From Muricauda sp. SCSIO 65647 (GTDB lineage Bacteria; Bacteroidota; Bacteroidia; Flavobacteriales; Flavobacteriaceae): a stretch of 64,000 nucleotides of DNA. The number at the start of each line of letters is the position of its first letter. Position 1 is the stretch's first letter. The notes beneath the pieces were generated by a model. That model made no database searches. It was not told where the DNA came from and was given only the letters and a program-made list of their open reading frames with translations. The position numbers were made by a program, and so were the translations under genes. Shown piece after piece: positions 7,339-16,294 of the stretch. The stretch lies in the NCBI RefSeq assembly GCF_021534965.1, contig NZ_CP091037.1, positions 2,418,501-2,482,500 on the forward strand. The letters are read 5' to 3'.

Positions 7339-8183
7339 GAACACGATTATTGTATGCCGTTATTGGGTTGTTGCTGTTGGCTAGCTGCGGCACCAAAAAA
7401 AGAACCGCACAAAAAGTTGGGGATCGACCACGCCCAGCGGTGGTCTATAATCCGAATAAGGGGGTCAAATCGACAAAGGCTGATGAAACAAAGCTGTACC
7501 CGATGCCTTCCGACCCCGGTAGATTTGTTACATTCCCCATCGCTTCCACTGGTGAATATATCGAGACCTTTGCCGAAATCGCACAATACGAGATGCGTGC
7601 TTTTGGTATTCCGGCCAGTATTACCTTGGCACAGGGCATTTTGGAAAGTGGTTCGGGCAAGGGCCAATTGACCAAAAAAACGAACAACCATTTCGGAATC
7701 AAATGCCATACGGGCTGGGAAGGAGAATATGATTTTCACGACGATGATGAGCGGGGCGAATGCTTCCGTAAGTACAACCATCCTATGTACTCATTTCGCG
7801 ATCACAGTATCTTTCTCTCGTCGCGTTCACGTTATGCCTTTCTTTTCAATTACCGAAGGGATGATTACAAGCGTTGGGCACACGGACTCAAAAAAGCGGG
7901 GTACGCCACCGATAGAAAGTATCCCCAGAAATTGATTTCGTTGATTGAGCAGTACGATTTGCATCGATACGATGAAGAGGTGGTTCAAGGCGGATTGGAA
8001 GTGGTTCGCAAGCCCAAAGACTACGAGGTCTTTACCCACATTGTACAAAAAGGGGATACCCTTTACGGCATTTCAAAGCGCTATACCATTTCGGTTGATG
8101 AGCTTATGCGTATCAACAGATTACAATCTACGAATATATCGATCGGTCAGGTCATCAATATTAGACGGCCCAAGACCAAGTAA
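7335..8183 (+). CDS. Peptidoglycan hydrolase lipoprotein: glucosaminidase plus LysM
   Basis: 282 aa. A lipoprotein signal ends in LLASCG (Cys about residue 18). A GH73-type glucosaminidase domain (about residues 65-210) shows ITLAQGILESGSGKG with the likely catalytic Glu, and NNHFGIKCH. A C-terminal LysM domain (about 235-280, THIVQKGDTLYGISKRY) binds peptidoglycan. It should cleave glycan strands of the wall during growth or division. It overlaps the upstream enzyme gene by 4 bp and is followed 21 bp later by hemL. Confidence 0.9.
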   Translation: MRTRLLYAVIGLLLLASCGTKKRTAQKVGDRPRPAVVYNPNKGVKSTKADETKLYPMPSDPGRFVTFPIASTGEYIETFAEIAQYEMRAFGIPASITLAQGILESGSGKGQLTKKTNNHFGIKCHTGWEGEYDFHDDDERGECFRKYNHPMYSFRDHSIFLSSRSRYAFLFNYRRDDYKRWAHGLKKAGYATDRKYPQKLISLIEQYDLHRYDEEVVQGGLEVVRKPKDYEVFTHIVQKGDTLYGISKRYTISVDELMRINRLQSTNISIGQVINIRRPKTK

Positions 8184-8204
8184 AATATGTGACACTTGAT
8201 AAAC

Positions 8205-9485
8205 ATGCGATACCAACGAAGCAGTGCGTTATTTGCAGAGGCCAAAAAGTATATTCCCGGAGGGGTGAATTCTCCCGTACGGGCTTTTAAGGCCGTGGGC
8301 GGCGAACCTATTTTTATCAAAAAAGCAAAAGGGGCCTACCTCTACGACGAGGATGACAATCGCTATATCGATTATATCGCCTCTTGGGGCCCATTACTCT
8401 TTGGCCATGCATTTGAACCCGTCATCAAAACGGTCGTCGAAAAGGCAAAAAAAGGCACATCGTTCGGTATTCCCACAGAGATTGAGACCCAGTTGGCAAA
8501 ACTTGCCGTTGACATGGTGCCGAATATTGACAAGATTCGTTTTGTGAACTCTGGCACCGAGGCCTGTATGAGTGCGGTACGGTTGGCCCGTGGCTACACG
8601 GGTAAGGATAAGATTATCAAATTTACGGGTTGTTATCACGGCCATTCCGATGCTTTTTTGATCCAGGCCGGGAGCGGGGCCGTAACCTTTGGGAGTCCGA
8701 ATAGTCCCGGGGTTACACAAGGTACGGCAAAAGATACACTGCTTGCCGATTACAATGATCTTGAAGGGGTAAGGGCCTTGGTTGAAGCCAACAAAGATGA
8801 AATCGCAGGGATTATTCTGGAACCCGTTGCCGGAAATATGGGATGTATTGTTCCGACCAAGGAATTTATTCATGGATTGCGAGAATTGTGCACCCAAGAA
8901 GGTATGTTACTGTTATTTGATGAAGTGATGACCGGTTTTCGATTGGGCAAAGGGGGCGCACAAGAAGCACTTGCAATTGATGCGGATATCGTGATGTTCG
9001 GCAAGGTCATCGGAGGTGGATTGCCCGTTGGGGCCTTTGCGGCCAAAACCGAAATTATGGCACATCTGGCCCCTGACGGACCTGTGTACCAAGCCGGAAC
9101 TTTAAGTGGAAACCCGTTGGCCATGGGCGCCGGATTCGCCATGCTCTCTGAAATTGACCAAAACCCAGAAGTATTTCAAAGTCTGGCCAAAAAAACGGAA
9201 TATTTGCACAAGGGCATTGCTGAGGTGCTGACCCAAAAGGGAATTGCTCATCAAATCAACCGGTTTGGCAGTATGATTTCGGTACATTTTTGTGAAGACC
9301 CCGTGGTAGATTTTGCATCCTCTTCAAAAGGTAACAATGATACGTTCAAAAAGTATTTTCATGGCATGTTGGATCAGGGGGTTTACTTGCCTCCATCCGC
9401 TTTTGAAAGCTACTTTTTAAATGACGCCTTGAGTTATTCCGATCTCGATAGTACAATAGAAGCGATTAAAAATTGTGACCTCTAA
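8205..9485 (+). CDS. hemL: Glutamate-1-semialdehyde 2,1-aminomutase
   Basis: 426 aa. Converts glutamate-1-semialdehyde to 5-aminolevulinate in the C5 route to haem and other tetrapyrroles. The start [20 protein letters not shown] is typical (ATG at 8205; a TTG three codons earlier is less likely). Family landmarks are [39 protein letters not shown], and the PLP lysine in [14 protein letters not shown]. The length is normal and the gene complete. It is the last gene of the run that starts at 6092. Confidence 0.97.
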   Translation: MRYQRSSALFAEAKKYIPGGVNSPVRAFKAVGGEPIFIKKAKGAYLYDEDDNRYIDYIASWGPLLFGHAFEPVIKTVVEKAKKGTSFGIPTEIETQLAKLAVDMVPNIDKIRFVNSGTEACMSAVRLARGYTGKDKIIKFTGCYHGHSDAFLIQAGSGAVTFGSPNSPGVTQGTAKDTLLADYNDLEGVRALVEANKDEIAGIILEPVAGNMGCIVPTKEFIHGLRELCTQEGMLLLFDEVMTGFRLGKGGAQEALAIDADIVMFGKVIGGGLPVGAFAAKTEIMAHLAPDGPVYQAGTLSGNPLAMGAGFAMLSEIDQNPEVFQSLAKKTEYLHKGIAEVLTQKGIAHQINRFGSMISVHFCEDPVVDFASSSKGNNDTFKKYFHGMLDQGVYLPPSAFESYFLNDALSYSDLDSTIEAIKNCDL

Positions 9486-9533
9486 CCATTTTTTACGGTA
9501 GGCTTATCATGGGTGTCAAAGAAGTTTGATGCC

Positions 9534-10124
9534 TTAGGTATTTTCATTTTCTTTTAATATCCGGGCTTTTAAGCGACTCAGTGAAACAGGGTCTGCACCC
9601 AAGTATGAAGCGATATGTCGTTGGGCAATTCTGCTTTCAAGATTTGGGTGGTTACTTTTGAAAAAATAATACAGGTTCTTTAGATTTCCAGTGGCCAAGA
9701 GCACCTCTTTCTTTGATTTGAGCATCAATTCCTTTTCTGAGACCTTATTTCCCAATACGAGCAAATCCCTGAACTTATACCGTAGTTCGGTAAATTTTTT
9801 CTCCTCAAAAATGAGAACGCTACAATTCTCAAGAGCTTGAATGTTCAGCAAGCTTCTTCCATGCGATTGTCGGGTAAATGAAGGTGCCACGAACTCTCCT
9901 TCTTTATAGAAAGACATCGTATATTCTTTGCAGTCAGAAGTGACATGGTACATTCGCAATACACCTTCAAGTACAAAGACCTCGTAGTTGAAGTACTTTC
10001 CTATATCAGTGAGGTTTTCAGATTTTGAAATGGTAAGCTGTGCCGATATTTCCATTAGTTGGTTCCACGTATTGTGCCGCAGGGGAGAAATAGCATCTAA
10101 TTGTTCTTTGATATGCTGATTCAT
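9534..10124 (-). CDS. Crp/Fnr family transcriptional regulator
   Basis: 196 aa. A cyclic-nucleotide-binding-like beta barrel (about residues 25-115; MYHVTSDCKEYTMSFYKEGEF) is followed by a long helix and a C-terminal helix-turn-helix, RIAQRHIASYLGADPVSLSR. The effector is unknown; most Bacteroidota members of this branch lack the cAMP-binding residues. The ATG at 10124 is preferred to a TTG at 10136. It is divergent from the alpha/beta hydrolase gene with only 70 bp between starts, so it may regulate that gene and itself. Confidence 0.85.
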   Translation of the reverse strand: MNQHIKEQLDAISPLRHNTWNQLMEISAQLTISKSENLTDIGKYFNYEVFVLEGVLRMYHVTSDCKEYTMSFYKEGEFVAPSFTRQSHGRSLLNIQALENCSVLIFEEKKFTELRYKFRDLLVLGNKVSEKELMLKSKKEVLLATGNLKNLYYFFKSNHPNLESRIAQRHIASYLGADPVSLSRLKARILKENENT

Positions 10125-10194
10125 GGCTTTTGTCAAATGTTATTTCTTAACCGCAGTTAATGGATCAAAAACTCAAAAGTAAGACCTTTGTTCA

Positions 10195-11700
10195 ATGGTG
10201 AAAAATGAGGCATTTGATTTTGGGCATATTGCCTTTGCTCTTCTACTGCTATTTATAATGCAGGTCAATGGACAAAAGTACCCCATCAATGCCCGTACAG
10301 AAGCGGACAGTGTTCTTCATGTAGATTTCAGTTTTCCAGAGAACTGGAAAAACAATACGAGCAGGGAAATTCTTCTTCCGGTCAAGATTTATAGAACTCG
10401 AAATGAAACACCTTCTTCGCCCATTCTATGGTTGTCAGGGGGGCCTGGTCAAACCAATCTCGATTATGTACCCCCTCCCCAGCTTCTTAAAAACCATGAT
10501 GTGATTCTTATTGGCTATAGGGGGGTCGATGGATCGATATCATTGAATTGCCCTGAAGTCAGTACTGCTTTTAAGGGCAAAGGAGACCATCTTCTGGCCC
10601 AAAAATCAGTGGACAATATCAAAAATGCCGCTAAAAACTGCGCTGATAGGTTATTGAATGAGGGCATAGACCTTAACGGTTATACGATTGAACAAGTGCT
10701 GTTCGATATTGATTCGGTAAGAAGCTTTTTTCAGATTGACCGGCTCAATTTACTTAGTGGAAGTTATGGTACCAGAGTAGCCCAGTCATATGCAAAATAC
10801 CATCCAGGCAAAGTGAATAGATCGGTTATGATAGGGGCCAATGCAAGGGGCAGGTTTGTTTGGGAACCTGGGATAATCGAAGAAAAAATTGATGATTATA
10901 ACGATTTGTGCCAAAAACACCCCTACTGTAGCAGTAAAACAAAAAACCTAAAGAAAACATTTGATAACGTATTGAAAGAGCTGCCTGAAAGTTGGCTTTT
11001 TGTTCCCATTGACCGGGGTAAGGTAGCGGTGGTGGCCTTTGGGTTGCTCTATAACAAAAAAACGGCCCTTCAAGTAATCGATTCTTTTTTGGCTGCTGAG
11101 CAGGGTGATTATAGTGGAATTGCATTGATGTCGATGGCCTATGATTATGTTTTGCCAAAAATGATGGTATGGGGCGATTTTTTCTCAAAGGGCATGATAG
11201 ACTATGACCCGGCAAGAAATTACAGACGTGAATTTACATCGTCACCTTTTGTTTTGGGTTCACCCATGTCGGCTTTGTTTATGGACGTGGGCGAAATATG
11301 GCCTGTGAAGCAGCCCCCATCCAATTTTTCAGAAATGGATACAACAAACGTCGAAACACTTTTTTTAAATGGTGCATTGGATTTTTCGACGCCTCATGAA
11401 ATCGTACAGAATGAGTTGCTGCCCTTTTTTAAGAACGGAGAACTGGTGGTCTTTGAAGGAGCCGGACATGTTTCCGATCTTTTGTATAAGAAAGAGGTCA
11501 TCACAGGAATGGAAAGGTATTTTCTTACGGGCAAAGCCCAATTCAGGCAATTTTCCAATCGTATCAGTTTTGAGATTAAAAACGGGTTTCCAAAAATTGC
11601 CAAAATCTCAGTTGGTGTTCTCACCATTGTAGTGCTCTTACTAGCTTTTCTTCTATATAGGTTCATTGTTGGGCGAATAGTAAAGGATAGAAGAAAATAG
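10195..11700 (+). CDS. Alpha/beta hydrolase (proline iminopeptidase / TAP-like)
   Basis: 501 aa. An N-terminal signal-like hydrophobic segment ends in QVNGQ. The catalytic core has an oxyanion region LWLSGGPGQT, the nucleophile elbow LLSGSYGTR (Ser), an Asp in NGALDFSTP and a His in GAGHVSD. A C-terminal membrane helix (about residues 470-492) suggests periplasmic exposure with a membrane anchor. The GGPG motif points to the prolyl-aminopeptidase/TAP branch; the peptide substrate is unknown. It is divergent from the Crp-like gene. Confidence 0.82.
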   Translation: MVKNEAFDFGHIAFALLLLFIMQVNGQKYPINARTEADSVLHVDFSFPENWKNNTSREILLPVKIYRTRNETPSSPILWLSGGPGQTNLDYVPPPQLLKNHDVILIGYRGVDGSISLNCPEVSTAFKGKGDHLLAQKSVDNIKNAAKNCADRLLNEGIDLNGYTIEQVLFDIDSVRSFFQIDRLNLLSGSYGTRVAQSYAKYHPGKVNRSVMIGANARGRFVWEPGIIEEKIDDYNDLCQKHPYCSSKTKNLKKTFDNVLKELPESWLFVPIDRGKVAVVAFGLLYNKKTALQVIDSFLAAEQGDYSGIALMSMAYDYVLPKMMVWGDFFSKGMIDYDPARNYRREFTSSPFVLGSPMSALFMDVGEIWPVKQPPSNFSEMDTTNVETLFLNGALDFSTPHEIVQNELLPFFKNGELVVFEGAGHVSDLLYKKEVITGMERYFLTGKAQFRQFSNRISFEIKNGFPKIAKISVGVLTIVVLLLAFLLYRFIVGRIVKDRRK

Positions 11701-11807
11701 GTTGCCATATCGTTCTGGGGTGCATGAAATGTATCAACTGTTAACCGATAGGTGTGTTTTACCTTGAAAAAACCAAAACGGCGTATCCGCGATATTGGGT
11801 ACGTCTA

Positions 11808-12521
11808 TTATTTTGCCTTTAATCGGTATTGGTAAGGATTGCTGCCCGGTGTTTCTTTTTTGATTTTGGGCAAGCGTTCAAATCGGCCCGTGGCCAGCAT
11901 CTTTTTTTGAAAACGGCTGCGGTCTAGGTTTTGCTGCAGAATGGCCTGGTGCAGACGGTGCAGTTGGGGCATGGTAAATTCTTTGGGCAAGAGGTTATAG
12001 GTGAGGAGTTCATTTTTGCTGTCCTCTTTAAGACGATTGCGTGCGGTTTCGACAATGGTCTTATGATCTAGCCACAGTTCGGGCAATTCTTCAAACGGAA
12101 ACCAGTCTACGGCCTCATCAAACTCACCGGGTACGGGATGGGTATTGTCGATGTCGACCAAAGAGTAATGCGCCAAGGTCACAAAACGGCCATTGATCCA
12201 ATAGTCTTCTCGCCAGGGTAGGCCCTTATTGTCAAAATACTGCTTGAACTCTTGCTCGAATTGACGATCAGCGGCCCCAAAAACCGACAAGAACTTGAAA
12301 TGGGGATCTTCTAAGCCGGTTCTCTCTTTGAGTATGCGCGAAACCGCTGTGTCAACAGACTCTTCTTTTTTGATATACCCCCCGGGCAAAACCCATTTGC
12401 TTCCCAATTTGAGCAAAAGACATTTTAAAACTCCTCCCTTGTAACCAATGATCACCAAATCTATAGAGAGGTTGGGCAAGAAATATTCGGTACCGTTTTC
12501 TAGAATTTTTTGGATTTCCAT
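11808..12521 (-). CDS. NUDIX-domain transcriptional regulator (NrtR/AraR-like)
   Basis: 237 aa. An N-terminal NUDIX domain (about residues 15-150) contains VLPGGYIKKEESVDTAVSRI. The catalytic Nudix box REXXEE is degenerate (ILKERTG), as in regulators that use the fold for sensing. A C-terminal winged-helix region (about 160-235) includes FTMPQLHRLHQAIL and SRFQKKMLATG. In Bacteroidota such proteins (AraR/XylR type) control sugar-use genes. The ATG at 12521 is supported by a promoter immediately upstream; longer frames run through that promoter. It is divergent from the GH3 gene, with two matched operators between them. Confidence 0.85.
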   Translation of the reverse strand: MEIQKILENGTEYFLPNLSIDLVIIGYKGGVLKCLLLKLGSKWVLPGGYIKKEESVDTAVSRILKERTGLEDPHFKFLSVFGAADRQFEQEFKQYFDNKGLPWREDYWINGRFVTLAHYSLVDIDNTHPVPGEFDEAVDWFPFEELPELWLDHKTIVETARNRLKEDSKNELLTYNLLPKEFTMPQLHRLHQAILQQNLDRSRFQKKMLATGRFERLPKIKKETPGSNPYQYRLKAK

Positions 12522-12526
12522 TGTGG

Positions 12527-12557
12527 CAAAAATAATGTTTGTGGCGTTTGGACACAA
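12527..12557 (-). promoter_or_regulatory. Promoter of the NUDIX regulator gene
   Basis: On the minus strand the -33 TTG (12557-12555), a 20-nt spacer and the -7 TATTTTTG (12534-12527) match the Bacteroidota consensus. The start codon at 12521 is only 5 bp past the -7 box, so the mRNA would be leaderless or nearly so. Operator 1 overlaps the -33 region, which implies autoregulation. Confidence 0.65.
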
Positions 12558-12558
12558 A
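12538..12558. promoter_or_regulatory. Operator 1, TTTGTG-N9-CACAAA
   Basis: A 21-bp palindrome with perfect 6-bp arms and a 9-bp spacer. It covers the -33 element of both divergent promoters (NUDIX gene on the minus strand, GH3 gene on the plus strand). Same architecture as operator 2, centres 36 bp apart. Confidence 0.7.
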
Positions 12559-12577
12559 AAAAATTTAATTATATTTG
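12548..12577 (+). promoter_or_regulatory. Promoter of the GH3 beta-glucosidase gene
   Basis: -33 TTG at 12548-12550, exactly 19 nt, then -7 TATATTTG at 12570-12577: a full match to the Bacteroidota consensus. The start codon at 12604 is 27 bp past the -7 box. Confidence 0.75.
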
Positions 12578-12594
12578 TGACAATTTGACACAAA
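12574..12594. promoter_or_regulatory. Operator 2, TTTGTG-N9-CACAAA
   Basis: A second copy of the 21-bp palindrome, extended here to ATTTGTG/CACAAAT with further symmetric bases in the spacer. It overlaps the -7 box and predicted start point of the GH3 promoter, a position suited to repression. Confidence 0.75.
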
Positions 12595-12603
12595 TAAGCA
12601 CCC

Positions 12604-15024
12604 ATGAAGAAAAAACTAGTTCTTGTATTGAAAATTTTAGGGATTTTACTGCTCTTGGCAGGGCTTGCCGCATTTTTTGGTTATCGATATGTGAAAGCTA
12701 CCTTCTTCAGTTTTGAAGAGGATTACATTGAGGTGACTGATTTTAAAGAACTCACCGTTGACGGCCATACCTTTATGGACCGAAATGCGAACGGTACATT
12801 GGACGTTTATGAAGATGACCGCCAATCTTTGGAGGCACGGGTGGCCGATGCGCTTTCGCAAATGACCCTAGAAGAAAAAATACATCTGTTAAAGGGTTCT
12901 GGAATTGCCTCGGCCATGGGCCAGGGCGAACCAGGGGGCATTCCGGGAGCTGTAGGAACCATTGTTCCCACTCCTAGATTGGGTATTCCGACGGTTTATC
13001 TTTCCGATGGGCCCGCAGGTCTAAGGATCTTGCCCATTCGTGAAGGGGAAGACCGCACGCATTACTGTACTGCTTTTCCCATAGCTACCTCATTGGCCTC
13101 TACTTGGAATGAAGACTTGGTGTACGAAGTGGGGAACGCCATGGGAAATGAGGCTTTGGAATATGGTATTGACGTAATTCTGGGGCCAGGGGCGAACATT
13201 CATCGTCATCCGCTTTGCGGAAGAAATTTTGAATATTTCTCAGAAGATCCCTTACTGTCTGGCTATATGGGCGCTGCTATTGTAAACGGCATTGAAAGCA
13301 ATGGAATAGGTACTTCGGTAAAGCATTTTGTGGCAAACAATCAAGAAACCGAACGATTCGTGAACGATGTGATTGTTTCTGAACGGGCGATGCGCGAGAT
13401 ATATTTAAAAGGCTTCGAGCATATTGTGAAAAAATCACAGCCTTGGACGATTATGTCATCGTACAACAGAATCAACGGCACCCCTGCTTCTGAAAACCCT
13501 TATGTGTTGACTGATGTTCTTCGAGGTGAATGGGGTTTTCAAGGATTGGTAATGACCGATTGGTTCGGAGGTGAAAATCCTCCTGCACAAATTGCTGCGG
13601 GCAATGACCTGTTGGAACCAGGTACGAAACGGCAATGGAAAGCATTGGCCAAAGCCGCGGAAAACGGAGAATTGTCCGAAGCGGACATAGATCGGGCGGC
13701 AGGCCGCATACTCACCTTGATTTTCAAGACCAAGAAGATGCAGCGCCATGCCCTTGGCAACGATCCAGATCTGGAAGCACATGCCAAAATCACACGAAAC
13801 TCAGCCGCTGAAGGCATGGTCTTGCTAAAAAATGATGGAACATTGCCTTTGACCAATATCAAGAACGTGGCCCTGTTGGGCGTTACTTCTTATGAATTCA
13901 TTGCCGGAGGCACGGGGTCGGGTGATGTGAATGAAGCGTATACGGTTTCATTGGAGGAAGGTTTGGCCAATGCCGGTTTTGAAATCAACAAAGCGGGCAA
14001 AGAAGCTTTTGATGCCCACAAAAGTGCCAATATAGAAGGTTTTAAGAGGCCCGAAGGAATAGAAGCGATTTTCAGCCCCTTTACCCCGCCAGAAATGAGT
14101 TATTCAAAAGAACAGCTCAACAAGATTGCCTCCAGTTCAGATGTGGGAATTTTGACCTTGGGAAGAAATGCCGGGGAAGGGGGAGACCGTGTCGAAAAAG
14201 ACGATTTTCTTTTGACTGATGTCGAGCAAGAAATGATACGCAATATCACCGAAGCCTTTCATGCCGTGGGGAAAAAACTGATCGTTGTAATGAACATTGG
14301 GGGGGTCGTTGAAACTGCTTCATGGAAAGATAAACCTGATGCAATACTACTGGCATGGCAAGGAGGACAAGAAGGAGGCAATTCCGTTGCCGATATTTTA
14401 AGCGGAAAGGTAAACCCCAGTGGTAAGCTTCCCATGACCTTTCCCGTGAACTTGGCCGATCACGCCTCACATACCAATTTTCCGAAGAACCCTGAAATGA
14501 TGAGTATTCGGGGAATGATGATGAATCGTTTTTTTCCGCCCAAGGAAAAACCGGAAGCCGAAAAAGTACGTGATGAAGATTATACCCATTACGATGAGGG
14601 AATCTATGTTGGCTATCGCCATTTTGATAAAGAAGGGGTAAATGTTTCCTATCCTTTTGGGCATGGACTTTCCTATGCCGCATTTGAATATGGTGACATG
14701 GAATTGGATGTAGAAAATGATACCATTGGCATTGCCATGACCTTAAAAAATGTAGGTAAGGTTCCCGGTAAAGAAGTTGTACAGGTGTATGCCGAAAAGC
14801 TAAGTTCAGAAATCGACCGGCCAATACAAGAATTGAGGGCTTTTGCCAAGACAGCTCTATTGCATCCAGAAGTTGTTGATAGCCTTTTTATACAGATTCC
14901 GGTCAAAGACCTGCAGTTCTGGGATGAAAATGCGAACGGCTGGAGATTGGAGAGAGGAACTTACGCCATCAAAGTGGCCGCGTCATCAAGGGATATCAGA
15001 CAAGTAGGTGAAATCGAGTTATAG
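12604..15024 (+). CDS. Glycoside hydrolase family 3 beta-glucosidase, membrane-anchored
   Basis: 806 aa. Predicted to remove terminal beta-linked sugars from oligosaccharides. An N-terminal hydrophobic helix (about residues 7-28) is an uncleaved anchor or signal. A DRNANGTLDVYEDD stretch (about 59-72) looks like a calcium-binding loop. The GH3 N-domain (about 80-390) contains the nucleophile Asp in LVMTDWFGG (about residue 319) and KHFVANNQE. The GH3 C-domain (about 420-640) and a fibronectin-III-like C-terminal domain (about 715-800) complete the usual build. It is divergent from the NUDIX regulator, which probably represses it in the absence of a sugar signal. The sugar specificity is unknown. 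Confidence 0.92.
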   Translation: MKKKLVLVLKILGILLLLAGLAAFFGYRYVKATFFSFEEDYIEVTDFKELTVDGHTFMDRNANGTLDVYEDDRQSLEARVADALSQMTLEEKIHLLKGSGIASAMGQGEPGGIPGAVGTIVPTPRLGIPTVYLSDGPAGLRILPIREGEDRTHYCTAFPIATSLASTWNEDLVYEVGNAMGNEALEYGIDVILGPGANIHRHPLCGRNFEYFSEDPLLSGYMGAAIVNGIESNGIGTSVKHFVANNQETERFVNDVIVSERAMREIYLKGFEHIVKKSQPWTIMSSYNRINGTPASENPYVLTDVLRGEWGFQGLVMTDWFGGENPPAQIAAGNDLLEPGTKRQWKALAKAAENGELSEADIDRAAGRILTLIFKTKKMQRHALGNDPDLEAHAKITRNSAAEGMVLLKNDGTLPLTNIKNVALLGVTSYEFIAGGTGSGDVNEAYTVSLEEGLANAGFEINKAGKEAFDAHKSANIEGFKRPEGIEAIFSPFTPPEMSYSKEQLNKIASSSDVGILTLGRNAGEGGDRVEKDDFLLTDVEQEMIRNITEAFHAVGKKLIVVMNIGGVVETASWKDKPDAILLAWQGGQEGGNSVADILSGKVNPSGKLPMTFPVNLADHASHTNFPKNPEMMSIRGMMMNRFFPPKEKPEAEKVRDEDYTHYDEGIYVGYRHFDKEGVNVSYPFGHGLSYAAFEYGDMELDVENDTIGIAMTLKNVGKVPGKEVVQVYAEKLSSEIDRPIQELRAFAKTALLHPEVVDSLFIQIPVKDLQFWDENANGWRLERGTYAIKVAASSRDIRQVGEIEL

Positions 15025-15166
15025 AATAGGGAACTACATTGTGCAGCTGACATGCCCGGTCATTTAATTCAATGCACAGTTCGGTTTATGCGATCTCGCT
15101 TTTATCATTGAAAAAATAGGCTTCAAATACATAATGGCCCCTTTGTGATGGGTCATGTGGTTCCAC

Positions 15167-16174
15167 TTATGCATAAAACCACTGCGGATCGGTATAGTAT
15201 AAAACGCTGTACACTCCCAAAAAGGCCCACATGGCGACCACGATCCAATACAGTAGGGGGTTTTGCTTTTTTTGAACCGGTTCAAATAGGTGGGTATAAC
15301 CCGAACGCAAATCCATATACACCCAAAAGGCAAAAAATAGGGCCCATATCCACGGCCATCCTGTGATAAAGTAAACAAGAATGAGTCCCAAGCCAAGCAT
15401 AGCTTTCCACTTAAAAGACTTTTTTGACCTATCCTTTCTGGTAACCGTACTGTTTTTTTCCAATGGAACCACATGAAAAAATGCTCCAAAAGGGTCGGCC
15501 AGCGCCGTAAAATTTTCATCTTCAAAGATTAATGAGCCACCGTTTTGCAATACCCTTTGCTTAGTGGTCGCTACATTGTCAACGGCGAAGAAAACACCCC
15601 AATATTCATATTTGCCCTTTAGCTCGTTACTGACTTCTTGAATGGCCCCGATTTGTTTTTCTTTGGAATCTAGTATGAAATGGCGATGGTTATTACCAGG
15701 CGAAATGGACCAACTAAAGACACCTTCGTAAAAGGGTTGTACTTTTTTCAGGTCTGAAATGAACAGCTCGTTCCAGACCAAAGCATTTTCGGCATTTTCA
15801 TATCGACTGGCCAGTTGATTTCCTTCATATACCGTAAAGCCCGCACCCAAGGGATCACGAATAAGGGCGATATCCCCAATGGCATTTTCGGTATCGACCA
15901 ATTCGATAATACCACCGAAAGCCCTGGCCTTTGCAACGGTCTCTTGAACATTCTCGACCTGAATATACCCCATCCAAAAAGAGGGCATGTTCATATCCTT
16001 GAACTTTTGTGGGGTTTCATAGAGCCCAGAGATTTCTTTGCCTTGATAGGTCGCTAAATGATATAGGTCGTCTTCAGTGACATACTCCCAATCAAAAACG
16101 TTTGCATAGAATTGCTGGGCAGTTTTTAGCTCATATGTAGAGAGATCGGCGAATACGAAATTATTTTTGGTCAT
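15167..16174 (-). CDS. Tandem VOC-domain protein with C-terminal membrane segment
   Basis: 335 aa. Two glyoxalase/bleomycin-resistance (VOC) modules lie at about residues 5-115 (FVFADLSTYELKTAQQFYANV) and 125-245 (LVWNELFISDLKKVQPFYEGV). Each ends in a DPxGA-type motif. About 80 residues follow with two or three predicted membrane helices (LGLGLILVYFITGWPWIWAL; LLYWIVVAMWAFLGVYSVLYY). VOC domains usually bind a metal and small molecules; the membrane tail is uncommon. It is divergent from an AraC-family gene. I cannot assign a substrate. Confidence 0.75.
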   Translation of the reverse strand: MTKNNFVFADLSTYELKTAQQFYANVFDWEYVTEDDLYHLATYQGKEISGLYETPQKFKDMNMPSFWMGYIQVENVQETVAKARAFGGIIELVDTENAIGDIALIRDPLGAGFTVYEGNQLASRYENAENALVWNELFISDLKKVQPFYEGVFSWSISPGNNHRHFILDSKEKQIGAIQEVSNELKGKYEYWGVFFAVDNVATTKQRVLQNGGSLIFEDENFTALADPFGAFFHVVPLEKNSTVTRKDRSKKSFKWKAMLGLGLILVYFITGWPWIWALFFAFWVYMDLRSGYTHLFEPVQKKQNPLLYWIVVAMWAFLGVYSVLYYTDPQWFYA

Positions 16175-16294
16175 AAAAAGAGCTTAAAATCGAATTTTAT
16201 CAATCTAAGTTACAGTTTACCATAATCACTGAAATAAGAAACACCGTATTTTTTGGCCATTCAGGTATTGTTTTTGGTTAATTTTAGCATAGCT

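Noticed and set aside
15064..15525. 153-codon frame overlapping the end of the VOC/membrane gene
   Set aside because: It shares its strand and DNA with the well-supported VOC protein in another frame, and its composition looks random.
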